Source: Desulfosporosinus orientis DSM 765 (GTDB taxonomy: Bacteria; Bacillota; Desulfitobacteriia; Desulfitobacteriales; Desulfitobacteriaceae). Taken from it: DNA of 64,000 nucleotides. Shown here in pieces: positions 8,133 to 17,300 of the stretch (position 1 is its first letter; the number at the start of each line of letters is the position of its first letter). Location of the stretch: assembly GCF_000235605.1 (NCBI RefSeq), contig NC_016584.1, forward strand, positions 4,873,151 through 4,937,150, written 5' to 3'. Position numbers and translations under genes: made by a program. Under the pieces are notes generated by a model that searched no databases, was not told the origin of the DNA, and was given only the letters and a program-made list of their open reading frames with translations.

Positions 8133-9494
8133 TTATACCGTTGGGAAAGGGAATTTAGGCTTCTTGCCTTTTTTGCCTTTTTTCCCGCCTCCAAACATTC
8201 CCATAGCACCAGGGTTAGAGAATTGCTTCATCATTTTTTGCATCTGTTCAAATTGCTTGATTAAGCGGCCCACATCCTGAACGGATGTCCCGCTGCCTTT
8301 GGCAATCCGCTTTTTGCGGGAGTCTTTAATAATCACCGGTTTACGGCGTTCTTCTTTCGTCATAGAGCGGATGATGGCTTCAACCCGGGCAGTATCCTTT
8401 TCATCAATTTGAACATCTTTTAATTGTTTGCCCACGCCAGGTATCATTTCTAAAATTGAAGATAAAGGACCCATCTTCTTCATTTGCTGCATTTGATCCA
8501 AGAAATCATCAAGAGTAAACTCATGTTTGCGCAGCTTTTCTTCCATTTCTTTGGCTTTTTTTTGATCAAAGGATTCCTGGGCCTTTTCAATAAGGGTCAG
8601 AACATCCCCCATCCCCAATATCCGGGAAGCCATACGATCTGGATGGAAAGCCTCGATGGCGTCCATCTTTTCTCCGATTCCAACAAATTTGATGGTACAC
8701 CCGGTCACAGCCTTAATGGACAGGGCTCCGCCCCCACGGGTATCCCCATCCAGCTTGGTGAGGATAACTCCATCCAGGCCTAACTCACTGTGAAAAGACT
8801 GGGCTACATTCACAGCATCCTGACCTGTCATAGCATCCACAACCAGTAAAATCTCGTGGGGCTTGACTGCACTCTTGATCTCACGAAGTTCAGTCATTAA
8901 CTCTTCATTAATATGCAAACGCCCGGCAGTGTCAATGATCACCACATCTTGCCCGTTTTGATTAGCATGCACTATACTAGCCTGGGCAATCTTGGTAGGA
9001 TCCTCATGACCCATGGAAAAGACCGGAACTTTAATTTGCTCGCCTAAAACTTGCAGCTGCTTGATGGCCGCAGGGCGATAGATATCACAGGCCACGAGCA
9101 AAGGATGTTTTCCTTGCTTCTTTAACATATTTGCCAGCTTGGCAGCATGTGTTGTTTTACCTGCCCCTTGCAGCCCTAACAACAGAATCACCGTCGGCGG
9201 TTTAGAAGCAATGAGGATTTTGCCGGATGCGCCGCCCATAAGTTCGATCATTTCTTCATGAACGATCTTAATAACCTGCTGTGCCGGCGAAAGAGATTCC
9301 AGGACTTCTTGGCCAATGCATCGTTCCTTGACTTTGGCAACAAAATCCTTGACTACTTTAAAGTTAACGTCCGCTTCCAACAAGGCAACGCGCACTTCAC
9401 GCATGGCCTCATTAACATCCTCTTCCTTTAACTTTCCTTTTCCTTTTAGCCGCTTAAATGTTTCTTGGAGTTTTTCGCTTAGTCCTTGAAACAT
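8133..9494 (-). CDS. ffh: Signal recognition particle protein Ffh (SRP54)
   Basis: GTPase that binds signal sequences and 4.5S/6S RNA and delivers ribosomes to FtsY. The 453-residue protein has the N domain, then the G domain with GLQGAGKTT at 107-115, DTAGRLH, and TKLDGDTRGGG. The methionine-rich M domain follows, with many Met residues (QMQQMKKMGPL, FEQMQKMMKQF), and the protein ends in a lysine/glycine-rich tail. It is cotranscribed with ylxM, 43 bases upstream, as in other Firmicutes. Confidence 0.97.
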   Translation of the reverse strand: MFQGLSEKLQETFKRLKGKGKLKEEDVNEAMREVRVALLEADVNFKVVKDFVAKVKERCIGQEVLESLSPAQQVIKIVHEEMIELMGGASGKILIASKPPTVILLLGLQGAGKTTHAAKLANMLKKQGKHPLLVACDIYRPAAIKQLQVLGEQIKVPVFSMGHEDPTKIAQASIVHANQNGQDVVIIDTAGRLHINEELMTELREIKSAVKPHEILLVVDAMTGQDAVNVAQSFHSELGLDGVILTKLDGDTRGGGALSIKAVTGCTIKFVGIGEKMDAIEAFHPDRMASRILGMGDVLTLIEKAQESFDQKKAKEMEEKLRKHEFTLDDFLDQMQQMKKMGPLSSILEMIPGVGKQLKDVQIDEKDTARVEAIIRSMTKEERRKPVIIKDSRKKRIAKGSGTSVQDVGRLIKQFEQMQKMMKQFSNPGAMGMFGGGKKGKKGKKPKFPFPTV

Positions 9495-9536
9495 GCCCGT
9501 CCTCGCTTTCTATTAGATCCACTGCCTTACTATAAA

Positions 9537-9905
9537 TCAAAGTTCCCAAATGTTGGCAAAGACATCTTGAATCATAACGCTAATGGATTGATACCGCTTA
9601 TAAACCTCAGGATTAGAAAAATCGGCTTTACTTAATCCTTGCAGCATGGTTTGCACGTCCATCAGCTTCTTGCGTTCTGTCCAAAACCTCTCAACAAGTC
9701 CTAATTTATCCTCATATTCAGAGAGGATTCTCTCTGTACGTTTAAGCAAATCATGAATAGCCTGACGACTAATATTCTCCACCTCAGCAATTTCCGTTAA
9801 GGAAAGATCCTGCTGATAATGAAGATCCCAAACATTTCTCTGCTTCTCTGTCAGAAGCGGGCCATAAAAATCGACTAAGAGAGCTCTTTGGGCAAGTTTT
9901 TCCAT
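9537..9905 (-). CDS. ylxM: YlxM-family helix-turn-helix protein
   Basis: Small DNA-binding-like protein (UPF0122) found immediately upstream of ffh; in streptococci its relative modulates SRP. The 122-residue sequence has a sigma-70 region-4-like helix-turn-helix: LTEKQRNVWDLHYQQDLSLTEIAEVENISRQAIHDLLKRTE at about 18-58. First gene of the ffh operon, with a consensus promoter directly upstream. Two 20-bp boxes flank that promoter, and YlxM itself would be a reasonable candidate to bind them, though nothing proves it. Confidence 0.9.
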   Translation of the reverse strand: MEKLAQRALLVDFYGPLLTEKQRNVWDLHYQQDLSLTEIAEVENISRQAIHDLLKRTERILSEYEDKLGLVERFWTERKKLMDVQTMLQGLSKADFSNPEVYKRYQSISVMIQDVFANIWEL

Positions 9906-9916
9906 AAGTACCCCCT

Positions 9917-9936
9917 GTAAAGCGTTTTTACTTTAC
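9917..9936 (-). promoter_or_regulatory. Downstream copy of a paired 20-bp box at the ylxM promoter
   Basis: GTAAAGCGTTTTTACTTTAC (plus strand) has 6-bp inverted arms GTAAAG/CTTTAC. It covers the expected transcription start region of ylxM and matches a second box at 9967-9986 in 17 of 20 positions. The two begin exactly 50 bp apart, about five helical turns. Candidate operator pair; the regulator is unknown. Confidence 0.5.
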
Positions 9937-9942
9937 ATCGGA

Positions 9943-9971
9943 ATATTAGACTAAATTTTATGGTTTGTCAA
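9943..9971 (-). promoter_or_regulatory. Consensus sigma-A promoter for ylxM-ffh-rpsP operon
   Basis: On the minus strand TTGACA (9966-9971) and TAATAT (9943-9948) are separated by 17 bases. It lies between mtaD and ylxM, so the SRP operon is transcribed independently of the methylthioadenosine genes upstream. Confidence 0.8.
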
Positions 9972-9986
9972 GTGTTTTTACTTAAC
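9967..9986 (-). promoter_or_regulatory. Upstream copy of the paired 20-bp box, overlapping the ylxM -35
   Basis: GTCAAGTGTTTTTACTTAAC (plus strand) overlaps the -35 hexamer and the last codons of mtaD, whose stop is at 9978. It matches the box at 9917-9936 in 17 of 20 positions. The two boxes bracket the promoter. Confidence 0.5.
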
Positions 9987-11282
9987 GGCCAGCTCTCCCG
10001 CTATTCGTTTTGCTCTTCTTTCTGCTTCCTGGCAGACCTTTTCTTCGTCCATGGACATGAGCTTTCTTTCTTCCATCAGGAATTTCCCATCCACCATCAT
10101 GGTGCGCACATCCCCTGCATGGGCGGCATAGACCAAGTGAGCCGGAATAGAAAAGCGGGGATAGAAATGAGGCTGGTCCATATCAATGCTAATTAAGTCT
10201 GCTTTAAAACCCGGGGCCAGCATCCCGACGTTTTCCAGACCCAGGGTTTGCGCCCCGCCGATAGTCGCCATTTCCAGTACTTCATAGGCAGGGAGAGCCG
10301 TAGAATTCACATAGAGCTTTTGCAGGAAAGCCGCTGTTCGCATTTCCCCAAACATATCCAGGTTGTTGTTGCTTGATGCGCCGTCGGTACCAAGTCCGAC
10401 AATAACTCCTTTGGCCCGCAATTCTGTAACCGGAGCCGTGCCGCTGTTTAATTTCATATTGCTCTCAGGATTATGGGCAACGCAGACATGCTTGCGAGCC
10501 AAAATCTCCATATCCTCAGGGGTTAAGTGTACACAATGAGCTGCCACAACATGTCCTCCAAAAAGCCCCAGGTCCTCCAGCCATTGCACAGGGGTTTTCC
10601 CGTATTGTTCTTGGAGAATCTTAATCTCATCTTGGGTTTCAGCAACGTGGATATGAATTCCTGCATTAAACCGGTCAGCCTCAGCTTTAACCTTGCGCAG
10701 GTAATCCCCGGAACAGGTGTAAGGAGCATGAGGGCCAAACATAACACTCACCCGTCCATTTCCGGCACCCTGATAGTGACGGACCAACTCGATACTTTCC
10801 TGCAAAGCCCGGTCTCCGTTAGGTCCGTTGCCAATAAGCCCCCGGGAAAGAACGGCCCGAGTCCCGGCTTGAAGGACCGCTTCGGCTACTCGGTCCATTG
10901 AAGCATACATATCCAGCATGGTCGTGGTTCCAGAGCGAATCATTTCGCAAAGGGCCAGGGATGTTCCCCAATAGATATCCTCATCCGTCAATTTATCTTC
11001 GAAGGGCCATACTTTCTCATTCAGCCAGGGCATTAAAGGCAGATCATCGGCATAACCCCTCAGCAGCGTCATAGCTGCATGGGTATGAGTATTGATTAAG
11101 CCGGGCATGACCACATCATTGGGCAATTCCAAAATGCGATCCGGCGTAAACCCTGCCGGTGCCGAACCTGACTTACCCACCGATACAATAACGTCATCCT
11201 CTATACATAGTTCCCCTTGAGGGAAAAACTCATCCCCTCCGGTCATGGGCAAAACCATAGCCCGAATTAAAATTTTAGACAT
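9978..11282 (-). CDS. mtaD: 5-methylthioadenosine / S-adenosylhomocysteine deaminase
   Basis: Zinc amidohydrolase that deaminates methylthioadenosine or S-adenosylhomocysteine to the inosine derivative. The 434-residue protein shows the metal site NTHTHAAM (His66, His68), HIHVAETQDE, AAHCVHL and the aspartate in LGTDGASSNNN, typical of the MtaD/TrzA group. It is the last of the mtnP-mtnA-mtaD set, separated from mtnA by a repeat element. If it acts on methylthioadenosine, MtnP may use methylthioinosine; the sequence does not decide this. Confidence 0.88.
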   Translation of the reverse strand: MSKILIRAMVLPMTGGDEFFPQGELCIEDDVIVSVGKSGSAPAGFTPDRILELPNDVVMPGLINTHTHAAMTLLRGYADDLPLMPWLNEKVWPFEDKLTDEDIYWGTSLALCEMIRSGTTTMLDMYASMDRVAEAVLQAGTRAVLSRGLIGNGPNGDRALQESIELVRHYQGAGNGRVSVMFGPHAPYTCSGDYLRKVKAEADRFNAGIHIHVAETQDEIKILQEQYGKTPVQWLEDLGLFGGHVVAAHCVHLTPEDMEILARKHVCVAHNPESNMKLNSGTAPVTELRAKGVIVGLGTDGASSNNNLDMFGEMRTAAFLQKLYVNSTALPAYEVLEMATIGGAQTLGLENVGMLAPGFKADLISIDMDQPHFYPRFSIPAHLVYAAHAGDVRTMMVDGKFLMEERKLMSMDEEKVCQEAERRAKRIAGELAVK

Positions 11283-11320
11283 TCTATCACCTCTATCAAC
11301 TCAAAGTTTTCTACCTCAGT

Positions 11321-11560
11321 AAAATACCCCAAAAACATTCCAAAGAATTATAGACCCAAAAGACAGGACAGCTTCGTCCACAGGAGCGAACCCATTGCAT
11401 GGAGAGGCGGTATAAGCCCACAAAGCGGCTGCGGGGAATGCGCAGCCTGGTTCACTCCAGGTACTACCCGGAGGTTTGGCGGAGCTCCCGCAGCCGCGAG
11501 TGGGCGAGCCTCGGAATGCTGAGGTGAGCGGATGTGGCGAAGCTGCCCGACCCAGAAGCA
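11321..11560 (+). repeat. Dispersed structured element, copy A
   Basis: Copy A of an intergenic element family, filling the 302-base gap between mtnA and mtaD. Terminal arms GGACAGCTTCGTCCAC (11366-11381) and GTGGCGAAGCTGCCC (11534-11548) pair in 14 of 15 positions with one bulged T. It contains an inner hairpin, GGCTGCG/CGCAGCC. Compared with copies B and C it lacks the inserted hairpin, and compared with B-D it lacks the outer right flank. A one-base insertion breaks the reading frame shared by B-D. The left flank (AAAATACCCCAAAA onward) matches copy D. Confidence 0.8.
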
Positions 11561-11583
11561 CTCTCTTGTAATTTCGTCGATGG

Positions 11584-12621
11584 TTAAGACCGCACCATCA
11601 GCTTAAGCAAATTCACAGAATAAGGCGCAGACACAATCCCCTTTTCCGTAATAATTCCGGTAATATACTTAGCCGGTGTTACATCAAAGGCAGGATTATA
11701 AACCTGAACTCCCTCAGGAGCAACAGGTACTCCAAAACACTCCCGCATCTCTTTAGCCGGACGTTCTTCAATGGGAATTTCCTGACCGGTGGCAACTTTT
11801 AAATCAATGGTGGACGTGGGTGCCGCCACATAAAAAGGAATACCATGAGCGTGGGCTAAAACGGCCACGGAATAGGTTCCGATTTTGTTGGCGGTATCTC
11901 CATTAGCCGCGATTCGGTCTGCTCCGACAATTACAAGATCAACCTTCCCCTGCTGCATTAGATATCCTGCCATATTATCCGCGATTAAAGTCACGGAAAT
12001 ATTCTCTTCGATGAGTTCCAAAGCAGTCAGGCGAGCCCCTTGCAATAAGGGACGAGTTTCATCGGCATAAACATGAATCTTTTTCCCTGCTTCATGGGCA
12101 GCCCGAATAACCCCCAAGGCAGTCCCATATTCCACGGTAGCTAACGCTCCTGCATTACAGTGGGTAAGAATATTCGCTTTTTCCGGGATTATCTCTTTTC
12201 CCTGCTCACCAATAAGTCGATTCATGCGGCGGTCATCTTCAGCAATTCTGCCCGCCTCTTCAATCAAAACTTTACGTACATCCTCTATGTCATCCATATC
12301 CCAGCATTCGCGCAAACGGTCTTCCATCCGCCGCAGCGCCCAAAACAAGTTGACTGCCGTGGGGCGAGTCTCGGCCAATCTAGCTTGTACCCGTTCCATA
12401 AATGCGGGCAATCCGTCCAGGTCTCCTTGGTACTCTAATGCTCCTAACACAAATCCATAAGCAACAGCTGCTCCTATTGCCGGTGCTCCACGAACTTCCA
12501 TGTTTTCAATAGCTTCTGCTACACTCTCATAAGACACTGCATCCCGATAGACAATCTCTGCCGGAAGTTTGCTCTGATTTAATATACGCAAAGCATCCCC
12601 GAGCCATTCGATGGATTTCAA
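11584..12621 (-). CDS. mtnA: S-methyl-5-thioribose-1-phosphate isomerase
   Basis: Converts methylthioribose-1-phosphate to methylthioribulose-1-phosphate in methylthioadenosine salvage. The 345-residue protein carries the family motifs RGAPAIG at 44-50, catalytic Cys155 in THCNAG and Asp235 in GADRIAANGDTANKIGTY. It lies 15 bases after mtnP. No gene for the next step (dehydratase MtnB or the aldolase of anaerobic shunts) is in the window, so the fate of the product is open. Confidence 0.93.
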   Translation of the reverse strand: MKSIEWLGDALRILNQSKLPAEIVYRDAVSYESVAEAIENMEVRGAPAIGAAVAYGFVLGALEYQGDLDGLPAFMERVQARLAETRPTAVNLFWALRRMEDRLRECWDMDDIEDVRKVLIEEAGRIAEDDRRMNRLIGEQGKEIIPEKANILTHCNAGALATVEYGTALGVIRAAHEAGKKIHVYADETRPLLQGARLTALELIEENISVTLIADNMAGYLMQQGKVDLVIVGADRIAANGDTANKIGTYSVAVLAHAHGIPFYVAAPTSTIDLKVATGQEIPIEERPAKEMRECFGVPVAPEGVQVYNPAFDVTPAKYITGIITEKGIVSAPYSVNLLKLMVRS

Positions 12622-12636
12622 CGTCCCACCACCTCT

Positions 12637-13419
12637 CTAAAATTTACCGACTTCAGCATTTGCCGAGGCACATAGACATTTTTGATCAGGAGTCAATAAT
12701 TCAAAGGTTGCTTGAATGAGTTGTGCAACGCGTATCTCCAGTTCCTTCATACTCTTCATAACTTCCGCATGGCTGAGGGGATGGTCAGCAATCCCTGCTG
12801 CTTCGTTGGTAACCATTCCCAAGGTGGCATAACACATACCCAGTTCCCGGGCCAAAACCACTTCAGGAACACTTGTCATCCCTACCACATCAGCACCCAG
12901 AATTCGAAACATTCGAATCTCAGCAGGAGTCTCAAAGCGAGGTCCTTCTGTACAAACATAACATGCTCTGTTCTTAACCACAAGTCCCAGATTTTTGGCA
13001 GCCTTTATAATCACCTTTTGCGCATCCCTGCAATAAGGCTCGGTTAAGTCAATATGCAATACTCCTTGTTGACCTCCGTCATAAAAAGTTTGCGGCCGAT
13101 TCTTTGTAAAATCCAAAAATTGATCGATCAGCACCAGATCCCCTAACCGGTAATCTGCCGACAAGGAACCTACCGCCGCAGTGGCCAAAATTTTTCGTAC
13201 CCCCAGTTCCCCCAGGGCCCAAATAATCCCCCGGTAGTTAACCAGGTGAGGAGGAACAGCATGGTTCTGCCCATGACGGCTCATAAAAACCAGCTCTTGC
13301 CCGGCGAGTTTCCCGATAACAGCCTTAACCTCTCCGTAAGGAGTTTCCACAGAGACAACACTTTGTTCTGTTAAAGAAAAATGTTCCAGTCCTGTTCCCC
13401 CGATAAGTGCATAATCGAT
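12637..13419 (-). CDS. mtnP: Methylthioadenosine/methylthioinosine phosphorylase, apparent ATC start
   Basis: Phosphorolytic cleavage of methylthioadenosine (or methylthioinosine) to a base and methylthioribose-1-phosphate, the substrate of MtnA. The phosphate-binding IGGTGLEHF and later FMSRHGQNHAVPPHLVNYRG and AVGSL mark the PNP/MTAP family. A GTG at 13350 would leave out the essential GGTG loop. Reading upstream, the frame is open to a stop at 13437 with no ATG, GTG or TTG. The only well-placed codon is ATC at 13419, about 8 bases after AAGGAGGAG and overlapping the ftsY TAA by one base. I therefore call an ATC start (260 residues); a sequencing error or mutated ATG is the alternative. Confidence 0.82.
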   Translation of the reverse strand: MDYALIGGTGLEHFSLTEQSVVSVETPYGEVKAVIGKLAGQELVFMSRHGQNHAVPPHLVNYRGIIWALGELGVRKILATAAVGSLSADYRLGDLVLIDQFLDFTKNRPQTFYDGGQQGVLHIDLTEPYCRDAQKVIIKAAKNLGLVVKNRACYVCTEGPRFETPAEIRMFRILGADVVGMTSVPEVVLARELGMCYATLGMVTNEAAGIADHPLSHAEVMKSMKELEIRVAQLIQATFELLTPDQKCLCASANAEVGKF

Positions 13420-14354
13420 TAGAAACTCTCCTCCTTATCCTGCTTGCCAAATAGTGCAGCTGCAAAATCCTCAGGTACAAAGGGACGTAAATCTTCCATA
13501 CCTTCTCCGATCCCGATCCATTTGACAGGAATTCTGGTCTCCCCTTGAATTCCGATCACAACGCCCCCTTTGGCTGTCCCATCCAGTTTCGTTAGGACAA
13601 TCCCTGTAACCCCCGCCACTTCCTGAAAAAGTTTCGCTTGTTGGAGAGCATTCTGACCTGTTGTTGCATCCAGTACCAGCAGCACCTCATGAGGTGCCCC
13701 TGGAATTTCCCGCTCCATGACTCGTTTCACTTTACGCAATTCTTCCATTAAATTAACCTTATTATGCAAGCGTCCGGCCGTATCGACAATAACCACATCC
13801 ACATTCCGCGACTTAGCGGCCTGTACAGCATCATAGGCTACGGCTGCCGGGTCAGCTCCTTCCCGCTGTTTGATGACTTCTGCCCCGGACCGTTCTCCCC
13901 AAACTTCTAATTGATCAATAGCTGCCGCCCGAAAGGTATCACCGGCAGCCAATAAAACCCTTTTGCCGTCTTTTTTCAGCCAATTGGCCAGCTTGCCGAT
14001 GGTGGTGGTCTTGCCTACTCCGTTAACCCCCACTACCAGGATAATACTAGGGCCCTGCTTAGCAAAGGCAATACCCGTTTCCTCTCCCAATAATTCGGCA
14101 ATCAATTCCTGCAGAACCCCTGTCAGCTCATTGGGATCCGATATTTTGCGCTGTTTTACTTCTTTGCGCAGCCGCTCCACTAATTCAAAGGATGTATTAA
14201 CCCCCACGTCGGAAGTGATCAGCACTTCTTCCAATTCTTCATATAACTCTTCGTCAATTTTCTTACGGCCTGTAAAAACTTCCTCGACTTTTCCCACAAA
14301 ATTTTGTCGAGTTTTGGTAAGGCCTTCTTTCAACTTTGCAAAAAAACCTGCCAT
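13419..14354 (-). CDS. ftsY: Signal recognition particle receptor FtsY
   Basis: Membrane-docking GTPase for SRP. The 311-residue protein has the NG domain with GVNGVGKTT at 109-117, DTAGRLHNKVNLM and TKLDGTAKGGV. As in many Firmicutes there is almost no acidic A domain ahead of the NG core. It follows smc by about 26 bases (smc-ftsY order). In many relatives ylxM-ffh comes next, but here mtnP-mtnA-mtaD intervene. Confidence 0.96.
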   Translation of the reverse strand: MAGFFAKLKEGLTKTRQNFVGKVEEVFTGRKKIDEELYEELEEVLITSDVGVNTSFELVERLRKEVKQRKISDPNELTGVLQELIAELLGEETGIAFAKQGPSIILVVGVNGVGKTTTIGKLANWLKKDGKRVLLAAGDTFRAAAIDQLEVWGERSGAEVIKQREGADPAAVAYDAVQAAKSRNVDVVIVDTAGRLHNKVNLMEELRKVKRVMEREIPGAPHEVLLVLDATTGQNALQQAKLFQEVAGVTGIVLTKLDGTAKGGVVIGIQGETRIPVKWIGIGEGMEDLRPFVPEDFAAALFGKQDKEESF

Positions 14355-14380
14355 AGTTTACATTCCTTCCTTAATTAAGG

Positions 14381-17300
14381 TTAGGCGCTCTCATGATTCT
14401 CCTGCCGTCCGTCAATTTTAACTGAAAGCAGTTTGGACACTCCACATTCCTCCATGGTGATACCATATAAAATATCCGCAGCTTCCATGGTCCCTTTACG
14501 GTGAGAAACCACCACAAACTGGGTAGAGTGTGACAAACGTCGGAGATATTGCGCAAAGCGGTTAACATTAGCATCATCCAGGGAAGCCTCAATCTCATCT
14601 AAAATACAAAAGGGACTCGGCTTAACACGCAAAAGCGCAAATAAAACGGCGATGGCCGTTAAGGCTCGTTCCCCACCTGATAACAGGGATAGGAGCTGAG
14701 GTCTTTTACCGGGAGGCTGAGCGATAATCTCAACACCCGTTTCTAAAATAAGCTCAGGATTAACTAACTGCAGCTCCGCATGTCCGCCATTAAACAATTC
14801 TTTGAATACTTCCTGAAAGGCCATATTGACAGCATTAAAACTTTCAATAAACCGTTCACTCATGGTTTTATCCAATTCGGCAATCAATTGAAGCAGTGTC
14901 TGACTGGCTTCCACTAAGTCGTTTTGCTGAGTCAGCATAAATTCATTTCGTTTCAGAATTTTGGGATACTCTTCAATAGCTGCTTGATTAATTGGGCCTA
15001 ATTCCTCAATCTGTTGTTTAAGGCTTTGAATTTTTGTCCAAAGTACATTTCTGTCTTCATCCGTCTGATATTCAATTCCCTCTTCCCAAGTTAAGGAAAA
15101 TTCCTCTGTCAAACGGTTGAGGCCGCCCTGGCTTTCTGTTTCCCAGCGCACAACCTTGATTTCATTGGCATGAAGGCGCTGTTCAATAGTATGGGTTCCC
15201 TGGCGAATAGTATTTACTTCCTGCTCTATTTCAAGTACTCGGCTGGAGAGCTCTTCTCTGGCCTGTCTGGACTGCATCAGTGCATACTGCTGTTCCTCGT
15301 GAAGCTGGGACTGACTGACCAGCTGCTGACCAATGGATTCCCGTTCTATTTCCAGATTCCGGCGGTTTTCTTCAATAGCCGCTTTCTTTTCCTTCTTTTC
15401 CGTGAGTTTTAGCTGGTTTTCCCTGATATCTTTTTGCTGTTGTTCCAGCTGAACTTGACACTGAGCTAATTCTTGCTCCCATTTGGCAAGCTGGATTTTT
15501 TCCTGGGTAAGTTTTTCTGTCGAGGCATCAATCTGTTCCGCGACAATCTTAGCCTCAGACTCTCTTTGATTAAACTCTTCACGTAAACGAAGGGAGGTTT
15601 TTTCCGCAGCTTCCGCACGCTTGGTTAAATCTGTCAAGCGAAGAAGTAATTCCTCTTTTTGGGCTGCTGCTTCCTTATGCCGCAGGCTCAACCCCAATAA
15701 ATCCCCTGTCAGCCTGCGGATCTGACTGAGAATGTTCTCGTGGGCTGCTTCCAGTTTCACCTTTTGTTCTTGAGCAGTTCTTAGCTTTGTTTGTAGCCCC
15801 TCAAGTTGTTCTTGAGCTCTTCGCAACTGTTGATCGTATTCCTGCCATTCCTTTTCTTTCTCAGTTAATTCTCTTTCCAGCTGCCCTAAGGTACTGCGCA
15901 AAGTCTCAATCTCTCTGGTCCTGGCCAGGAGGTTTCCGCCTTTACGCTGAATACTCCCCCCGCTCAGAGAACCCCCGGGATTAACCTGATCTCCTTCCAA
16001 AGTCACGATACGCAGCTTATAACCCGAAGCCCGGGCAATCCGAGTCGCAGCATCCATATCCTTAACAATAACAATCCGGCCCAGAAGAAATTCCATTGCC
16101 GGTCGATAAGTATCAGCATAGTGGACAAGATCCACAGCCAGCCCCACATAGCCCTTATCCGTTTCAACAGCTCGGCTCACAGACATCCGGTAACCTTGAA
16201 TCACATCGAGAGGCAAAAAAGTTACCCTGCCCAACTGGTGGGACTTCAAATAGGCTATAGCACTTTTTGCCGCCTCTTCATTATCGGCAACAACATTTTG
16301 CATGCCTGCGCCCAAAGCTGTTTCTATGGCAAGTTCATATTTTTCTTCCACGTTAATGAGATCTGCAACGGTTCCACAGAGGCCTTGGCATTGTTGGATG
16401 CCCTTTTTCTTGGCCTTCATTACTTCCCGAACCCCGCGCTGATAGCCTTCCAAGGAATCCTCCAGGGACTGGAGGGCATGGAGACGCGCCTTGGACTGGT
16501 CTGTAGTAGTTTTATGTTTTTGCAGGTCATGAGCCTTCTCTTGGCGCAAGTTTCTTAGTTTATCCAGTTCAGCTTTTAACCTTTGCTCTTCTTGCCGGTC
16601 CTGTTGAATTTCCCCGGCAAGTTCCCGCAGCCCCAGCTCCTCACCTTGACTGGTTGCGAGGAGGGATCTATGCTCTTCCTCTTTTAGAGCCTGTTCTTCT
16701 TCTAGGCGAGAAAGCTGTTGTTCCGCTGAAGCCAGGGCCTGGCGAGCTCCCGTCAATTCATTGGAACAATTGGCCTGCTCCGTTAATGCTTGGAAAAGAT
16801 CCCCTTTAATGCGCTCTATATCCTTAGCCAGGGTGTTTTCTCTTATTTCAGCTAAACTCTTCTCCTGAACAGAAACTTTGTGCTGAGCTTCCTGAACCGT
16901 CTGCTTTAAAACAGCTTGTTTAGCAGCCAGGGTCTGAGTTTGCTCCTGTAAGTAGTTAACTTTCCCTTCATCGTTTAAAATTTCTTGACCCAAACCTGCG
17001 GCTTGTTCATTTAAATAATTAAAGCGCTCATTGCGAAGACTTTGTTCGTGGCGCAGAGAATTTAGGGCCTGTTCCCCTAGATAGACTTTTTCTTGTTTTT
17101 GCTGTATTTCATTTTCCAAAGTTTGAAGTTCATTTTTAAGCTTTAAGCTCTGGGTTTCTTTGAGTCCTAAAACAGCCTGAGACTCTGCCAGGTTGGCCTG
17201 CAGGACTTCTTGATCCTGAGCAGCTTTCGATAACTTGTGTTTAATATCCGTAATATCTTTGACAACACCTTGAATTTCAAGGTGCTTTTGCTCACGAGAA

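Noticed and set aside
11321..11560. Element A as an insertion sequence
   Set aside because: It is far too short for a transposase, has no coding capacity and no clear short target duplication; at most a non-autonomous element.
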